Positions 1 through 29,570 are shown, counted from the first letter of the stretch. The stretch is DNA of 64,000 bases from Allolobophora icterica (GCA_963556255.1 OY744610.1:61764733-61828732), one strand, 5' to 3'. Made by a program: numbers and translations. The notes: generated from the sequence alone by a model not told the origin.

Positions 1-882
1 ATCGCACATACGAATGGTGATAACTGTTAAAAAATATTATAAAAAGTAAGCCCCTTTGATATTCGCCCTGTAAGAAAAAGCAAAAGAATTGTAACTACAC
101 CACTGCTCGTACTAAAGCCTGGACGAAGGAGGAGGGCGACGCTAATGATCAATCAATCAATCAACCAATCAATCAACTGAGCATTTATATAGCGCCCCTT
201 CAAGGAATCTCTTCAGAGGCGCTCCCAGCCCAACCCCGGCGAAAGTCAATACAGTATCGTTAAACTAAAACTGCTACTTCTGCCTACGTCAACGGCCTTT
301 GCTGCTAAATGTCGTTAGACTCTGGATCCATCCAACTGTTCAAATAATAATATTACACAGCTCTTTTAATTGTGATATTCGCCTTATAAGTAAAGGCAGA
401 AGAACGGTCCTGTATTATGCCATGCCGTACGAACGGTCATGAGAACTGTTCAAAATAATTTGTCAGCGTCAACGGCCTTTGACCTTTGTTGCCACAAGAT
501 GTCCTTAAATTCTGGATGCTCGTTCGATAGGCCTACCTTTAAACTTAGTGTACGTCGATATAATTATATACGCCAAACTGTCATGTTTTTAATAGTAGGC
601 CTACCATGCATTGCAGGGCTCTTTTGCCCAACGACCTGCTTTTTCGCAGGCACAAGATGTCGTTAAACACTGGAAACTAATAGAATTTATTAAAATATGT
701 AAGAATTGGCGATGCTAATCATCTTTGTTATGACACTGCATCGTTAAACATAAACCACAGCCAGTAGACTTTCAAGGGAAAATGGTATTCAATGTAAGTT
801 AGGACCGACGTTAACGGCTCTGCAAGATGCCATGAGATGTCGTTGAACACTGGAAATTTCCTTACCACTAATTAACATTTAA

Positions 883-1019
883 TTATTCTTCGACACCTTT
901 AATTCGCGATTTCCGATTCTATAAGTTCACCTTTTGGCAATGGGGTGGAAATTTCTAAGGTGCGCGGGCATATTTACTTATAGTCTCGGGAGTTCCGAAT
1001 TAAAGGTGTCGAAGAATAA
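883..1019. mobile_element. Small MITE-like inverted-repeat element
   Basis: Perfect 24-bp terminal inverted repeats (883-906 and 996-1019; outer end ttattcttcgacaccttt) enclose about 90 bp without coding capacity. Similar 'aacattt/aacatta' bases flank both ends and may be an imperfect target duplication. This fits a non-autonomous DNA transposon of unknown superfamily. Confidence 0.6.
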
Positions 1020-1391
1020 ACATTAAACAATTATCTCTTCAATATCAACTCTTCAATACACATTTAATCTCTTCATATATTGACTACAGTCTACACTATA
1101 ATCTCTTCAATAAAACACTTAATAAATACACACATAATCAATATACACTTAATTAACGAATAATCTCTTCAATATACACTACTCCGCTACTACTGCCCGA
1201 TAGCGCATTGGATAACATCTGGCGTAGAGTGCGAGAGGTACAGAGATCGAGTCCCATAGGCGGACATGCTTTGTAGGCTGCAATTTGCGCCGTGTATTGC
1301 AAGCTGTCTGTTCTGTTAGTAGTTAAGATTTATCGCATAACATGTACATGTACAGCGCAGTGCATTTGCAGGCGCTTAATTAAAGAATAAA

Positions 1392-1543
<152 letters not shown>

Positions 1544-3306
1544 CTCGTGCTCTTGTAGTGCCAGTCCCATGCCTAGAGAAAGGAGGGTGACGAACCAAAT
1601 CTTAATAATCTCATGACCTAATGTAATGAAACAGTGTCGTTAAACAGCAACTAACCAATATACACTTAAGCCGGATTCAAAGAGTACTGGTAGTTTAACG
1701 CTTGGAACGGTGGTTTCTTTACAGTAGTGTTTCAAGCAAATTACTCACGAAACTCAATTCATTTTTGCTTCTTTAACTCATATATTATGTGCATAGATTT
1801 TCAAGATCGCTATCCCCATATTGTTATTTGTGATCCGCAAACGCTAACGTAACCATAGTTTATAAACAGTGTTAAGGACGTCTAGCTTATACGACACCTT
1901 TAAATCAATGCTCCTGACGCTATATATATACATCAGTTCGTCAAACCAGTCACATAATCATGGTTACACAATTGACGAGTTGGAACGAATGATCTGCTAT
2001 CAAGACAATGAACTGATAAAAAAAATTAACTGTTTAAAGACGTCAACGTCCATAGCAGCCACAAGATGTACTTACACTTTTGGAATAATAGCATCGCTAC
2101 ACCCACTGTATCTGCAATAGGCCATTTCGACGTCAACGGTGTTTGATGCCATGGCATTGCACTTTTGGTAACCAATCGGCATAGGCGCCTACTTCTTGGG
2201 GGCCTTGGGTGCCAATTGTCGCGTAACTACTACTTCCAGGTGACCGGACTTCTGTAAGGAGTTTCCGATAAGGCAGCCGACGGCTCGTGTCGCGACCCAG
2301 GATGCCTCACGACCGTCGCTGATATCCGTTGAGTTCGACTTCAGCTTTTTGGCTGAAGATTTAAAATCAGAAAAGACCGTATTTCGCTGTAAAGTTAAAC
2401 TCTTTTATTTCACAACGATCGAAATTCTTCTTTATTCGACACTGTACGTCAAATAATATATCAAACTAGCGCTTGAAAACTTGTAAGATCACGAAGAGCT
2501 ATATCAACGATCCAAACGAAAATCCACGAGCGAGCGAAAGAGCGAACAGTCAACGACGAGAGCGACGACAAGACAGCGACCAAACAAACGACGAGAGCGA
2601 ACAGACGAGAAGCACACCGAACAAACCACGAGAGACGTATGCTCTACACAAGGTCCTTATATACTTTTTGTTAGGCGACAAGTTACACTTCTGACGAACG
2701 TAAATTGCCCTAGGCGAACCGGCGAATGTCAGCCACCTTGCAAATCTGACTACATTCATAGCTTATATTAACGAACATCAGCCAGACTTCCTACAGACAA
2801 AACTTAAATGGCGATCTAAATAGACTGCCAGAGCATCTAATATACACTAGCGCCAGCGAAAAGTCAGCCAAAAAAAGCATCCGGCGCAAGTACATGAATA
2901 ATTCAACATATTTCTTAAACACGAACATAGGAAAGTTCGTCAATAGTCTTGCGGCGTACATTCCTCACCACCCTAACACAATTTCTCCATACCATGGTAA
3001 AACAATGTCCGCCAAACACAACGGCGAATTTAACAGAGTTCTCCAAGTGAATAATGTGCATGACAAGAACTAAAGAATCAGCCAAGCATTAAGCGCCAGA
3101 CCAACTTAAAGGAGGGAACCCATCTCCGTTACACAATGCACCCAGAGAAAAGTTCAGTGGGGGCCTGGCACCCAGAAGAATTCGGACCCTAAATTCAATT
3201 TTTTGGGGTATTCCTAAAAAAAGGTCGTCACATTTTTTCGGGGGATGAATTCCTTAAAAAGTCGTCAAATTTTAGGAGAGAATTATCCTTAAATATGCAC
3301 TGGCAC

Positions 3307-3420
3307 CAGAGGCGGATCCAGAGGGGCCAAAAAAGGTCATCAGTTTTTCTCGAAGATGATATCCTAATAAAGTTTCGTTGGTCCTTTAAAACTTTGAGAA
3401 ACCTTCTGGATCCGCCCCTG
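3307..3420. mobile_element. hAT-type MITE, 114 bp
   Basis: Ends are cagaggcggatccag and ctggatccgcccctg, an imperfect terminal inverted repeat. The flanking 8 bp are actggcac and aatggcac, a one-mismatch 8-bp target duplication. CAG-type ends with 8-bp duplications are typical of the hAT superfamily. No coding capacity. Confidence 0.65.
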
Positions 3421-4538
3421 AATGGCACCCAGAGACAAAAGCAAAAGTCGGCGCCTATGCCAATCGGTACATTATCCAGTTTGCAAATTAAGTTTTAAGG
3501 TAAGGTCAGCGTCGTTAAACGCGTTGTGTTTCGGGCGGTGCTAGTCCCAAGCCTCGGTAAAGGAGGACGGCGACGTCAACAGCAACGTAACTAGGATTTT
3601 TCGTTTGGGGGCTTAAGCCTTGAGCATGGCAACATTTATACAGTGTTCATACGAATTTTAGCCGTAAGCATACAACTGCTCGACTTGTTTGGGGGGCTTC
3701 AACGTCGCTTGGGGGGGCTTAAGCCCCCCCCCCAAGCCCAACGCTGGATACGTCCCTGGACGTCAACGACCTTTGTTGCCATAAGATGTCGTTAAACTCT
3801 GGATCCATCCATCCGCTAGTGCGGTTCACAGCCGACGAACATTCGCGCCAACTTTTCCTTCATTTGCTATTGATAAGGTAGTCCACTGCAGGCATAAAAT
3901 ATTAATGACCGTTGGAAATCCGCCCAAGCGAAGTGCCGATGTAAATACGGACATCCGCCTCCTCCTTAAACGGGTTCAACAAACGCAACGCACTTGGAAA
4001 TACTTCGCCCAATCCAAAAGTTCAACCAAATGCCAACGCAGCCGATATACGTCACTGGTAAAAGCGTACTATTGGACAAAATAATGCCACGTTCCTGTCA
4101 CTTCGTAAACTTGTAGTAAAATCAAATCAGTAAGCGGCCGTAGCTTACTTCAGATTTTTCGCTCCGAACGCCCACGATCCAGCATAGGATGTAAATGCAT
4201 ATTATACAGGGCACAGGCGAAGAAGTTACGCGGTGATCAACTTATCCTTTGGGAATAACTTGTGAAGCATAGCCTAGCTCTGTGAGGCTCTACGTAAATT
4301 ATCGTCGTCTAACTTTATTATTATCACTGGCGTAAACTTGTCCAAAATATTGGGGGGGGGGGAATGTGGTCATTTATTCTACACTTGTTGCATTGAATGT
4401 AGTCCATCTCAATTATTGGGGGCACGTACCCTGGTCTGCTCCCACAGTCTACGCCTGTGATAATTATTAGTATTAAGGTCTTATTATTGAGTTATTATTG
4501 TTGTTGATGTTGTTTTTATTATTATTTTATTATTATTA

Positions 4539-4569
<31 letters not shown>

Positions 4570-4772
4570 TTGCCCCAAGGTACATATGATCCCTTGGGGA
4601 CTTAAATATTAATTAAAATAAGTAAATCATCTGGAACGGCCTCTATTCCTCAGGATTCGAGAGAGGGAAAGTGCCGCGGAAAGCTACTGCATTGAAACGT
4701 TGGATTGTCAACGTCAGGCGTTGGAAGAGGTATGATGTTTCTCGTGCATCACCGGAGATGGTGCTCAGGCTC

Positions 4773-4774
<2 letters not shown>

Positions 4775-4830
<56 letters not shown>
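4775..4830. repeat. (ATT)n microsatellite interrupted by a MITE
   Basis: A run of ATT/TTA units that resumes at 5097 after the MITE at 4831-5096, so the transposon landed inside the microsatellite. A second ATT-rich tract lies at about 4510-4570. Confidence 0.85.
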
Positions 4831-5096
4831 CAGTGCTTTTTTTCTAGAAAAAAAGGTTCCGGAACGGAACAATAGGTTCCGGAACGCAACAATTATGGGC
4901 GGGCTAAAATCACGATTAAAACGGGATTGGGGGTTGGGAGGGGTCTCAATAACCACTGAAAACAGTTCAGAAACACTTAAATTAAATTAAAATAACTAAA
5001 TTATTGTTTTTATTATTAAAATAAATAAATAATTTTTAGCAGCTGAAAAAGGTGCCGGAACGCCGTACCGGCGCGTTCCGGCTGAAAAAAGCACTG
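4831..5096. mobile_element. hAT-type MITE inside a microsatellite, 266 bp
   Basis: Starts cagtgctttttt and ends aaaaaagcactg, perfect terminal inverted repeats. Both flanks read attattat, consistent with an 8-bp duplication but not diagnostic inside ATT repeats. Interior GTTCCGGAACG-type palindromes recur near both ends as subterminal repeats. Confidence 0.7.
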
Positions 5097-7346
5097 ATTA
5101 TTATTATTATTATATTCCAGATCATAAAAATGTGAACACTTTATTCATCATAGGCCTACCTATTTTGCTGGCGGGCGTAGAACACGTCCAAAAACAGTCT
5201 CAAAAACTTACAAAACACTAAAAAACAAGAACCGAGAACAAGTGTCCAGCAACTGCACTGACTTCCAAAGTAAACCTCACGGTGTCGTAACAGCCATACA
5301 CACAAAAATCTTACTTACTCAAATCTAAATGCCAAAACAAGAACAAATGACTTTACAAGAAACACAATAGCTGCTCAATTTCATGGTCCAATACGCTGCA
5401 ACTCACAGGAAGCGGTAACTGAAGGGTCTTCTTAAGCGGCGAAGGGAAGGCAGTCCACAAGCGCACAAAACAAAGATAACAACAACATAAATAATAATTA
5501 ATAAAAATTTCAGTCACAGTACAATTGGTTGATTGGACAAATTGATTTGTTCGAGTTTTTTCCATGTCCTTTTCTGCTTCCACGATCTCCAGCATACGCC
5601 TAAGTTCAGCACCATCCTTAATCGAACCGCAACGAATTAGCTGTGCGTTCCTGAACTTCGTAGGGATGCCACTCAAATTCCACTTGTGTTGTATTGTATA
5701 ATCGACCCATTACGAAATGACATACAACAAAACTTAACAATTCTTAAAAAGAATACAACAACTTAAAATCAACCGTGATCAAGACACAAAACAGAACCAT
5801 CCAAGACAAGAAAGAAATTGAAACCGAACCATCCCAGATAAAGACTTGTGGGAAGGGAGACAAAAAAACAATCAAAGCTGGTTGTAAACAATCTGTAATC
5901 GAATTTTCTTTACACGAAACAACTGCATTTGAACAATAACACAACAAAACTTACTTACAAGAGATTCATTAATTTTATAATCGGTCCACATGTTAACACA
6001 ACCAGCATCACCAATGCACAAATTGCTGCTCTACCACTGAGTGGTAGAAAGGGAGTAAAATGGCTTTTAAAAATAATGCATGCACATTAACCACGGTATG
6101 AAGCACAGACTGGTAGTTTATTTTGAGGCTACGGAGACCTTTTTTCCAAGAAAGTCATTTCTGGTGGTAAAGTGAAAGGTAATCCGACACCACTAACACG
6201 AGTGCTCAGATCGCAATTGTAAATCGAAGTCCGGTTTCAACTGTAATTACAGCAGTTTCTATATCATCGTCAGTAGCAAGCTACAAGTCCCTCTAGGATG
6301 CTTTACGCATTCAACAGTCGGCGACAGACTTCTAGATGAGGCCTTGGTAGGTTTTGTTAAGTGAAGAAAGACAATCGGCGATGTCTCTGGGGTTGAAAAT
6401 CACTCAGCTGAAACACACAGAGAGCAGTATAATCCCTTCCTACCCATCTGTCGTCTCCCCAACTCCACAGTAAATCACCATACAGGGAATTGAACTCTGG
6501 ACGCAGTGGCAATCAGCCACTGTACCATACGGTACAGAACTACTCATTTCCAGTTAAAGTCTTTACCGAAAGCCCTGCTCATTACTGAAATGTAACCAAT
6601 CGGTGGCCTGGGAAGTGTGTAAAGGTTGTGCGAGCCAACCTCACCCAAATACAGACCTAAGGTGGATAAAATTATACATACAGTAATATCCGATATCGGA
6701 GTATTTATCAGTTTTATATTTTATAGTAGTAATGTTTCCAAAAGAGATGTGTGAGCATGCTTCTGCCTTAGTGTTACACAGCCAAAACTTATCCAAGCAT
6801 CGGTATCATTGGCGCTATGGCCCGCGGGTTCATAAAACCGATGCATCAACTGCCGATGATATGCTGCCTACTAGGAAACGTTGTCGCCCCATTTCAAGTT
6901 TGGCACGCTGCAGAAGTCTTCGTTCTAAAGCAGAACGATCCACAATAAACCAGTATCTTGCCTTCATTCAAAAGCAGCATATTCCCAAATGGATGTGCCA
7001 GTTTTCTAACATACGCGAGGGACTGCTGAAGTACCCGCATGCCGTGGAATTAAACGGCTTTCAACGTTCCCCAGCCTCAACACGGTGTTAACTCCAGATG
7101 GAAATCCTCCCGCTGGGCTCTACACGTGTGTTGGGGCCCGCCAGTGGGGACTCTTCCAGTTGTTTGCTTTTCATTCTGAACGACATTAACACCATTAGCG
7201 GTAACAGCATCTCAGATTAGGTTCCCACAGAGAGAAACTATAAAAATTTTCGATTACAACCACCGCAACACTACAAAAGCCGTCCTGCTTCAGTCCGTCT
7301 GTCCATCAGTCATCGAGTGAGCGACTGAACGAGCGAGCACGAGCGG

Positions 7347-22612
<15,266 letters not shown>

Positions 22613-24595
22613 TGCCTCTTTTCCGAGTCCTGAGTAGAAAAACTATATACCTACACGGAACATAAAGGATTATCAAAACTTTGCGCAGTATAAATGACCC
22701 AAATATTATGTAGCGACATTCCAAAAGTTTTTCGTGTCATGAGCAGTGGCGGCAGATCGAACGGCAAGTGAATTACAAGGAAAATATACAAAATATTTCG
22801 GCGTATGGCATTTGCTATGATTAAAATAGCAGAAGGCAACCGGTTTAATTGCACGTCCATTACTACACGATCGAGAATGCAGAAACTGCGATCAAAACTG
22901 ACGATTTTCACGCTAGATTCATTCCGAAGGGAAGGATTAAAACTCTAAGAAACACCAGATATACCGTAATTAACGCAGTAATCCAGAGTTACTTTCACCT
23001 GCGATTGTAAACATCAAAACCATCTTGCACGTCCAGCCATTTTGAATAAAATTCTCGTCGAGCGAGACATCTTGCGGATACCTACTTAACCACATGCAGC
23101 AATTTACACGCAATTACTAATTAACACGTTTAAGCTGATAATTTTTAGTTTTAATGCTCTACTGGCCATGAGTGTTACCACCCTATGGTGGATGATTTTT
23201 AAAATTGAAGCGGTGAGGGAGGTAAGGGGAAGAGGAGGAATCAGGATAGGAATTATGAAAGCAGTATCATACTGTGGCAGTATTTACGATTTTGAGTAGG
23301 CCTACTGTAAAGACCTACATGTGGATCTCATAGCAATTATGTGAAGTTTTGATGAGATCGTAGGATGGATAAGATAGTCGAAATTCTGTGCGGGTTTATT
23401 CCAGAGAGGTGGAACCATAGACGTAGACTATGGGAGCACAACCGGGGCACGTTCCCCCTCCCCAATTGAGGAGGGGCATTGCCCCAAAGAAATCGAGAGG
23501 AGAATTTCTTGAAATATTAAAGTATTGTGTTCAACATAGACATATACTTCTTCAAAAACAGAGACAAAGAACTTAAATACTATCAGAAATTCATAATGAA
23601 AAGATTGAAACCAACGATTTATTTATATCTTCAATATCTTCAACAAAGTTACATGTAAACGAAACGCACGCGTTTCATACGTAGGCTATTACGTAACACC
23701 TGACGCGCACATGATGTCATAAATTTTCGCGCTCTGCCGGCAAATTTGAATTTCTCGTCACAAGTTGAATAAAATTTTAACTTACAAAACGTTCATGTCG
23801 TAATATTATATAATATTTCGATTAATAAGTTGCTTTTATTAAAAGTTACTAGTCAATCATTCGATGTTTAGTAATTAAACAATTAAGAGACTGCGCCTGC
23901 GACAAAAAATGTTACCGTTGATCACAAAATCGTCTGACACGAACGCAACGGTGGGCGGGTTGGTAAGTTGGTATTATAACATTTAGACTTGTTCAAACTG
24001 CACTTTTTCTGGTTTTGCAAAATATGCTTTGTAGAAACTGTAGACAGCCTGTAGCCTAGTCTTATAATCTGATTAGTTTTAGTTTAGCGTAATTTTAGGC
24101 TCAAGGGCGTAACTTTGGTCTAAAAAGTGGGGAAACCAATTGCTTACTAACACGAAGCAAGGTGGAGGACGTTCTCGTTGCCATTTCATTCAACACCACG
24201 TCTTATTTTCGTTGTTTTAAATCTCGTTTCAGTTTGAGGGAGAGGATTGGCCATCAACCCTCGTATGCCGAGGCTAAGAAAATGAAGTCGCTAACACTTC
24301 ATACCCACGGCTGCCTCAGGGCTAGCTTAAGGGGCTGCTTCTTCTTTAGTTTAACAATTTCTTTTTCGTTGTCCTTTTAGTCACGAACGGAAAGAACCGT
24401 TCGAAGTAATTTCTCTCGTTTTCAACAGCCTTTGTTGCCCTAAGATGTCATTAAAGTTTAAACTGGATCCTAAGTATCCTTCGTTATCCTTTTAGTTTTC
24501 TTGTGAACGAATGGCTAATCATTTTAGTTTTAGTTTTCTTTATGAAAAAACACTGCCCGGGTACCATGTCCCACTCTGGAATGCAGTACTGTTGG

Positions 24596-24772
24596 ACCTC
24601 TTTTGGACTACTCATTGGAAAGCCCTCTGACTTGGTTTGGCCTTCTGAAAATCGGACTTGGACCTCTTTTGGACTAGGCCTACTCTCTGGAAACCCCCTG
24701 ATTTGGTTTGGCCCTCTGGAAATCGGACTTGGACCTCTTTTGGACTACTCCCTGGAAGCCCCTCTGATCTGA
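24596..24772. repeat. Tandem repeat, about 70 bp, three units
   Basis: Three diverged units of ggacctcttttggactac...ctctgg...tttggcc, ending in aaatcggactt. Confidence 0.8.
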
Positions 24773-24792
24773 CGTAGCGCTCGTGAATAGGC

Positions 24793-24935
24793 CAGTATGA
24801 GAATTGTAGAAAAAAGACTGGGGGGGGGGTTAGACCTTGATTCATGTGGAGTTTGTGTGTGCAATGAAGACTTTACTATGGGGTCCTAAGAAAGACTAGG
24901 GGGGTTGAACCCCCCCCCCAACAATTCTCACCCTG
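24793..24935. mobile_element. hAT-type MITE, 143 bp
   Basis: Ends cagtatgagaattgtag and the complement of cagggtgagaattgttg, with G-rich and C-rich runs inside. Perfect 8-bp duplications (gaataggc) at 24785-24792 and 24936-24943. Same family, reversed, at 39815-40003. Confidence 0.85.
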
Positions 24936-25116
24936 GAATAGGCTGGTGTCCTGCGCGTGGCCTTCGAGTGGCGCTTTAGAAGTTTGGAGATTACGATACG
25001 ATTACTGTACCTCTCTTCATACCATGAACACAGCCGCATGCTCTTCTACACGTTCTTCATTCGTCCTAAGTCTAAACTTACTGACTTCACGTCTATGCAC
25101 AGATTAAGAAAACGTT

Positions 25117-25189
25117 TGTTTCCGCCCAGGCTCGAACTGGGGACCTTTCGCGTGTTAGGCGAACGTGATAACCACTACACTACGGAAAC
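25117..25189 (-). tRNA. tRNA-Val (anticodon AAC)
   Basis: 73 nt forming a full cloverleaf. The acceptor stem GTTTCCG pairs with CGGAAAC at all seven positions. The D-arm reads TAGTGTAGTGGTTATCACG, the anticodon loop is CCTAACACG, and the T-arm CCCAG-TTCGAGC-CTGGG pairs perfectly. Discriminator A; CCA is not encoded. A TTTT run 7-10 nt downstream fits a Pol III terminator. Unlike the SINE heads nearby, it has no body or tail, so I call it a functional gene. Confidence 0.93.
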
Positions 25190-26263
25190 ATCAACGGCGA
25201 GCGTAGTTGAAATTAGTCTTTTTTTTAATGAATTCGATTCCTCTTTGACTGCATTTATGTATGAAATGAGCTGCAAATGCAATTCGCCCCGAACAATCAA
25301 GTGAAGCTTGTACGAAAAGCAACGAGCGGATAAGACAAAAGTGATTATTGCTCAAAGAATTACGATTAACGACACCAGCGCTTCTGGCGAATACACTGAC
25401 CTTTTCTGACCTATGCATGGTTTGGATGCATGTTTGTATATATCGTGTATCAAGCTGAATATTTATATAGCGCATTAATATAAATAAGATGAAGGCGCCG
25501 TATAAGGACTTAAGAAAGGCTTTCATTCGGAATTATTACTACCTCTATTACAAGCTCTCTCGACGCAGCACTTGTGAATGCGCTTATCTTCTGAGTGGTG
25601 CTTTAGAAATTTGGAGATTACGATTACGACAATCACGGCCTTTACAGAGGAATCTCGGAAGAATTGGCTATGTAGCCTGTTAATTTACTCGCCATGTAAC
25701 AGCTGAGAGTTTGTGATGGTTCTCCAGGGCAGAAGTTTGGTTCGCGCGCTTGCCATAAATGACATCATTTCCGGAGTTGGTTGCGCGTAAATGGTTATTT
25801 TAACGAACAAAAATCATCGTAACTATTCGTAAGTTTACCAAGAATAAAAGGTGAACATCAACTAAACGTAGAAAAGTAGACACAAACAGCCGAGGTAACG
25901 ATGGTATGTACCATGCAATCCCCGAAAAGAATTTCGGCCGGTTCCCTGAAATCGATTTTCTAAGTGCGATCCGAATTCCCGAAAATTAAGAAGCTTGTGT
26001 GGAGGAATAAGGAATTTTTCTTGAAAGTCAGTGTATAGGCTACCCGACGGGATGGGGTGTTATTACATGGTGGAAAAGTGGAAAACACGGAACGGAAAAC
26101 ACATAGCTAATACTGCATGTTTAGTTTGCAGGTGAATAGCTATGGGTCTCAAATTGGGTTATACAGTTGCTGGTAATTTTGTAGGAATATGGATCCATTA
26201 TTTGAAAATTATCTCTGCAGTTGAAGCTAGTCCAGGACCCATACCGTAGGAAGAATAGAAGAA

Positions 26264-26790
26264 TTGGTTCATGAAGATCTTCAAGAAATCCACGAGTACT
26301 GTATTCGTGGCACAATTATCTTGCAGTCAGCTAGTAGTGTTTCTGTATGGAGTATAGAGGAGTGTATCTGGACACAGAGGAAAAATGAACTGAATGTATA
26401 TCCAACAGGCTCTTTGTCCAGTGTATCACTAGAAACGGAAAAATGCATGGAGGAGAAAGAACTTCAGCCACATCTAGCAAGCTCTGTGCCCAGCGCCTCA
26501 CATTGTTATGAAAGTGATCTGAGGTTTTACGAAGATAACGATTCAAATGGCAGTGATGTTGAAGACAGTGCATGCTCTCCAGCACCACCCAGAAACAATA
26601 CTTCATATTCTGACGAGAGTGAATTTAGCTGTGATTACGCAGTTCGAACGTTTCTTGCCCAGTGGACAGCTAAATTTAATATATTGCATGCAGCCTTGTC
26701 TGAACATTCTTGGACTGGTTGAAAAAGATGGTGAAAAGACCTCAAAACCATGCAGCACAAGTTGTCCGAAGAGTGCATGAAATACAGCAG
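26264..26790 (+). pseudogene. Decayed DUF4806-type gene, N-terminal exon
   Basis: An open frame of 152 codons is Ser/Glu-rich and ends with a helical segment, FLAQWTAKFNILHAAL, like the motif 'FLRxWAxxFNIPHxAL' that I recall at the start of a large invertebrate family, often with DUF4806. The expected continuation, NILGLVEKDGEK, lies in the next frame from about 26700, so the frame is broken. Family assignment from memory; could also be a transposon-borne gene. Confidence 0.45.
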
Positions 26791-27884
26791 GTAGGTGTAT
26801 TAAGGAAAAGTGCAAGTAAATCCAAACTTCTCATGAAACGAACTTTGTGTGGCCCACTGCTATTAAATATGGATTTCTGTAGTTCTAGTCTATGAGGTAC
26901 TTTAGAGGTGCTGTATAAATGTTCAATTACATTACATTACATAAGGAATATCTTCATAATGGCATGTTTATATCTTGTGCTTTTGGAGATAACTGTTTTG
27001 AAGTGAATGGTAAAGTGCTGTTTAATCAAGTTATCTACTGAAATGTGTAATTTAAGTTAGTAAAAAAAGTTCATGATACGTGGTGGAACTTCTGCTAAAA
27101 TAACCACATGCTTTGAATATTGCTATTATTATAAAGTGTTCTTAGCCATTTTTGCTTCAGTGTTATTGCACTTTTCTACTATTTCATGTCTGGTTTTACC
27201 TGTTGCTTGCTGTAGTGTGTTATGAACGTGCCCGTGAGAAGCTGTCTAAGGCTGAAGGTACATCGGACATTAACAGTGACTGACAGAAAGCAAAAAGGCT
27301 CGTTAAATTATTTTCTAAATTTACCTTTATAAAGCATATAATTATGCGTGTATGTATTTATCAGAACACTTGATAATAGTGCCTGAAGTACCTCACAAAA
27401 ATGCTGTATATGTATGCATCGCTTTTGTGATGAAATATGATGAAATAAACTATTCATATGTATGGATGTTGCAAATGTCGGTTAATGGGCATCTGACATC
27501 AAGCCCAAATGAGTTTGACAGGATGATGACGTTTGAACCTGCCTCAGGGCAGAGAAGAAATGCCTTTTTTTATTCTGGCCTTTTAAAGCACTGCTTTGAG
27601 ATGTTACATGATTTTTCTATTGATTAGTTTGTAATAGCATTAACTTATCAAGCTAGAAGGTAAAAATGATGATCAATGCAAATGCAATTGCACGCAAATA
27701 CAATGTAGCACATATCATACACTACAATACAAGACCGCTGTGTGTGAAGAGTGTATGTCGAATGGGCTTTTATGATGTGTGTCAGATTCACACACTTATT
27801 GGCTGTTCACTTACAAAAAATTCGAGTGTATTGTATTGTATTGTATTTAAACATTTATAAAGCGCCTCTAATAGGGTGAACCGT

Positions 27885-28373
27885 TCAGAGGCGCTCCCAG
27901 TGCGCAAGGCCAAGAGAAAAGAAATAAGTCTTGAGGAAAGCAAAAGAAGATGAGGGGTTACTTATTAAAATTTGAGAGCGAGTAGAAGGAGACAGTGTAT
28001 TCCAGAGAGAGGGACCAATTGAGGCAAAAGATCGGGACTGAGCCATAGCTGTTCTAGTATGAGGAACTGAGAGATCAAATCTGTTTGAGGAGCGAAGTGG
28101 ACGATGCGAAGAGACAGAAAGAGGCCGGTGAATTACATCAACTAAATATTTGGGGGCGAGACCCCGCTGTGTCTTTGACACCAGAATAAGGATTTTGAAC
28201 TTAATACGTGCAGAGAGAGGAAGCCAGTGCAGTTTCTCAAACATGAAGGATGAAATGCGTGAGTAGCGTGGCAGACGGGCAATTAATCTCGCAGAGTGGC
28301 GACGACCATGGTCCATGCATTCGTATGCTTCAGGGTTTACTATGGTAATGCCCTCTATGTAGGCATAAATCAT
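27885..28373 (-). mobile_element. LINE RT C-terminal fragment, 162 codons open
   Basis: Contains LHWLPLSARIKFKILILVSK and GLAPKYLVDVI, then SFASIGPSLWNTLSPSTRS, the canonical C-terminal block of CR1/L2/Jockey-like LINE reverse transcriptases. One open frame, so fairly young, but N-truncated. Confidence 0.85.
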
Positions 28374-29570
28374 TCCTGCATTAATTGGCTGCAGTTAATT
28401 TTGAATTTTAGTTTAACGTGAAACCAATTGCAGCATGTATTAAGTTAACAAAGGTTTCAAACATAGTTTCATAAGTTTTTAAAAGATTGCTTCATAGTCA
28501 CTACATATATATATATTTCACCAGGATAACAGTTTATAACTGATCATTAACAATTATGTATAATTTCCATATTGCTGTCATTTTGTCATTTTGCCACTCT
28601 ACAATTTTGTGTTATCTTGTTACTAACAGAAAAGGGCACCACACAGATTACGAGCCGGCTGAGACAATACCTTTTCTTGTTCCTCTCCACCACATTCCCT
28701 CGTGTCAGACCAACCAGTGAAAAAGTCAACAGAGGAAGACCTCTGCTGGATGGTTCTAGAAAACCAGCCATTGTAGATGTAACAACACCCACCCATGAAT
28801 CACCCATTCGATCCCAACCACATCAGAACTATCCCTGACTTCTGCACCTTTGGAAGACACCCAAGTGTTGCTGGGACTAGACTAGGTTTGTGCAACTTTT
28901 TCTAATTTTAATTCATGCTAGTAATTTTCATGTTTAACCGCAGTTGCCATTGAGCTTGTCAGCTGGCAATAGATACTTGTTTATTGAAACATCGTAGCTG
29001 ACATAGCACAACTAGAACAAGCTACAGGGGTTATATAGTCTCACAAGCAGCTAATTAGCATCAGTAGGCATTCTTGTAGAGAATACGGGGTATGTTATCT
29101 TTTTTGGTAGGGTAAATTTATGCGATCTCGCTCTAAGGTTGTGTCCACTGCTATGTAGTTGTTTGACCAGAATTGAGTAACATGAATTGCTCTACGTGAT
29201 TTAACAAATCCAGGATGTTTAGCAGTGAAGTTGTAGCATCATAACATCGAGTCCAGCTATACAGTGTCAGCATCTCTATTATATTTAGCTTCAAAGCTAC
29301 AGTTAACTGATGCACTTCGATTACTATGGTTCTGTGAAACAGTTTTTAGTTTAAATTAATAACTTTTGTGCATAAAATTTATTAGTCTTTAAGTTACCAT
29401 AAATGTATTAACATAGTAATTGATTATTTGTGCTTACTAGCACTTGTAGAAATTGGAATAATTTGAACAAGAGCTGCCTTTCACTGTTCATTCTGCAGTG
29501 AGAGTTATGCTGCTATAGTGCTTCATACACATTAGCATACTTGATATGTGATGCATACTGTGGTTTGTGT

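Larger units (their letters stand above)
22613..25116. other. Upstream region of the PWWP/IBD gene
   Basis: About 450 bp beyond the ATG looks unique and should hold the promoter and 5' UTR. I see no convincing TATA box, and short open frames here match nothing. From about 23400 it holds repeats: a MITE-like start near 23413, a SINE fragment at 24240-24345, a dispersed-motif copy near 24421, a tandem repeat at 24596-24772 and a MITE at 24793-24935. Confidence 0.5.

Noticed and set aside
5353..5676. 107-codon open frame on the minus strand
   Set aside because: The first half (AELRRMLEIVEAEKDMEKT) looks protein-like, but the second half does not. I found no adjoining exons, so the evidence is too weak.
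6732..7091. 119-codon open frame on the plus strand
   Set aside because: Longest frame in the left region, but no domain, no splice context and no homology I recognise; borders SINE/LINE-like sequence.
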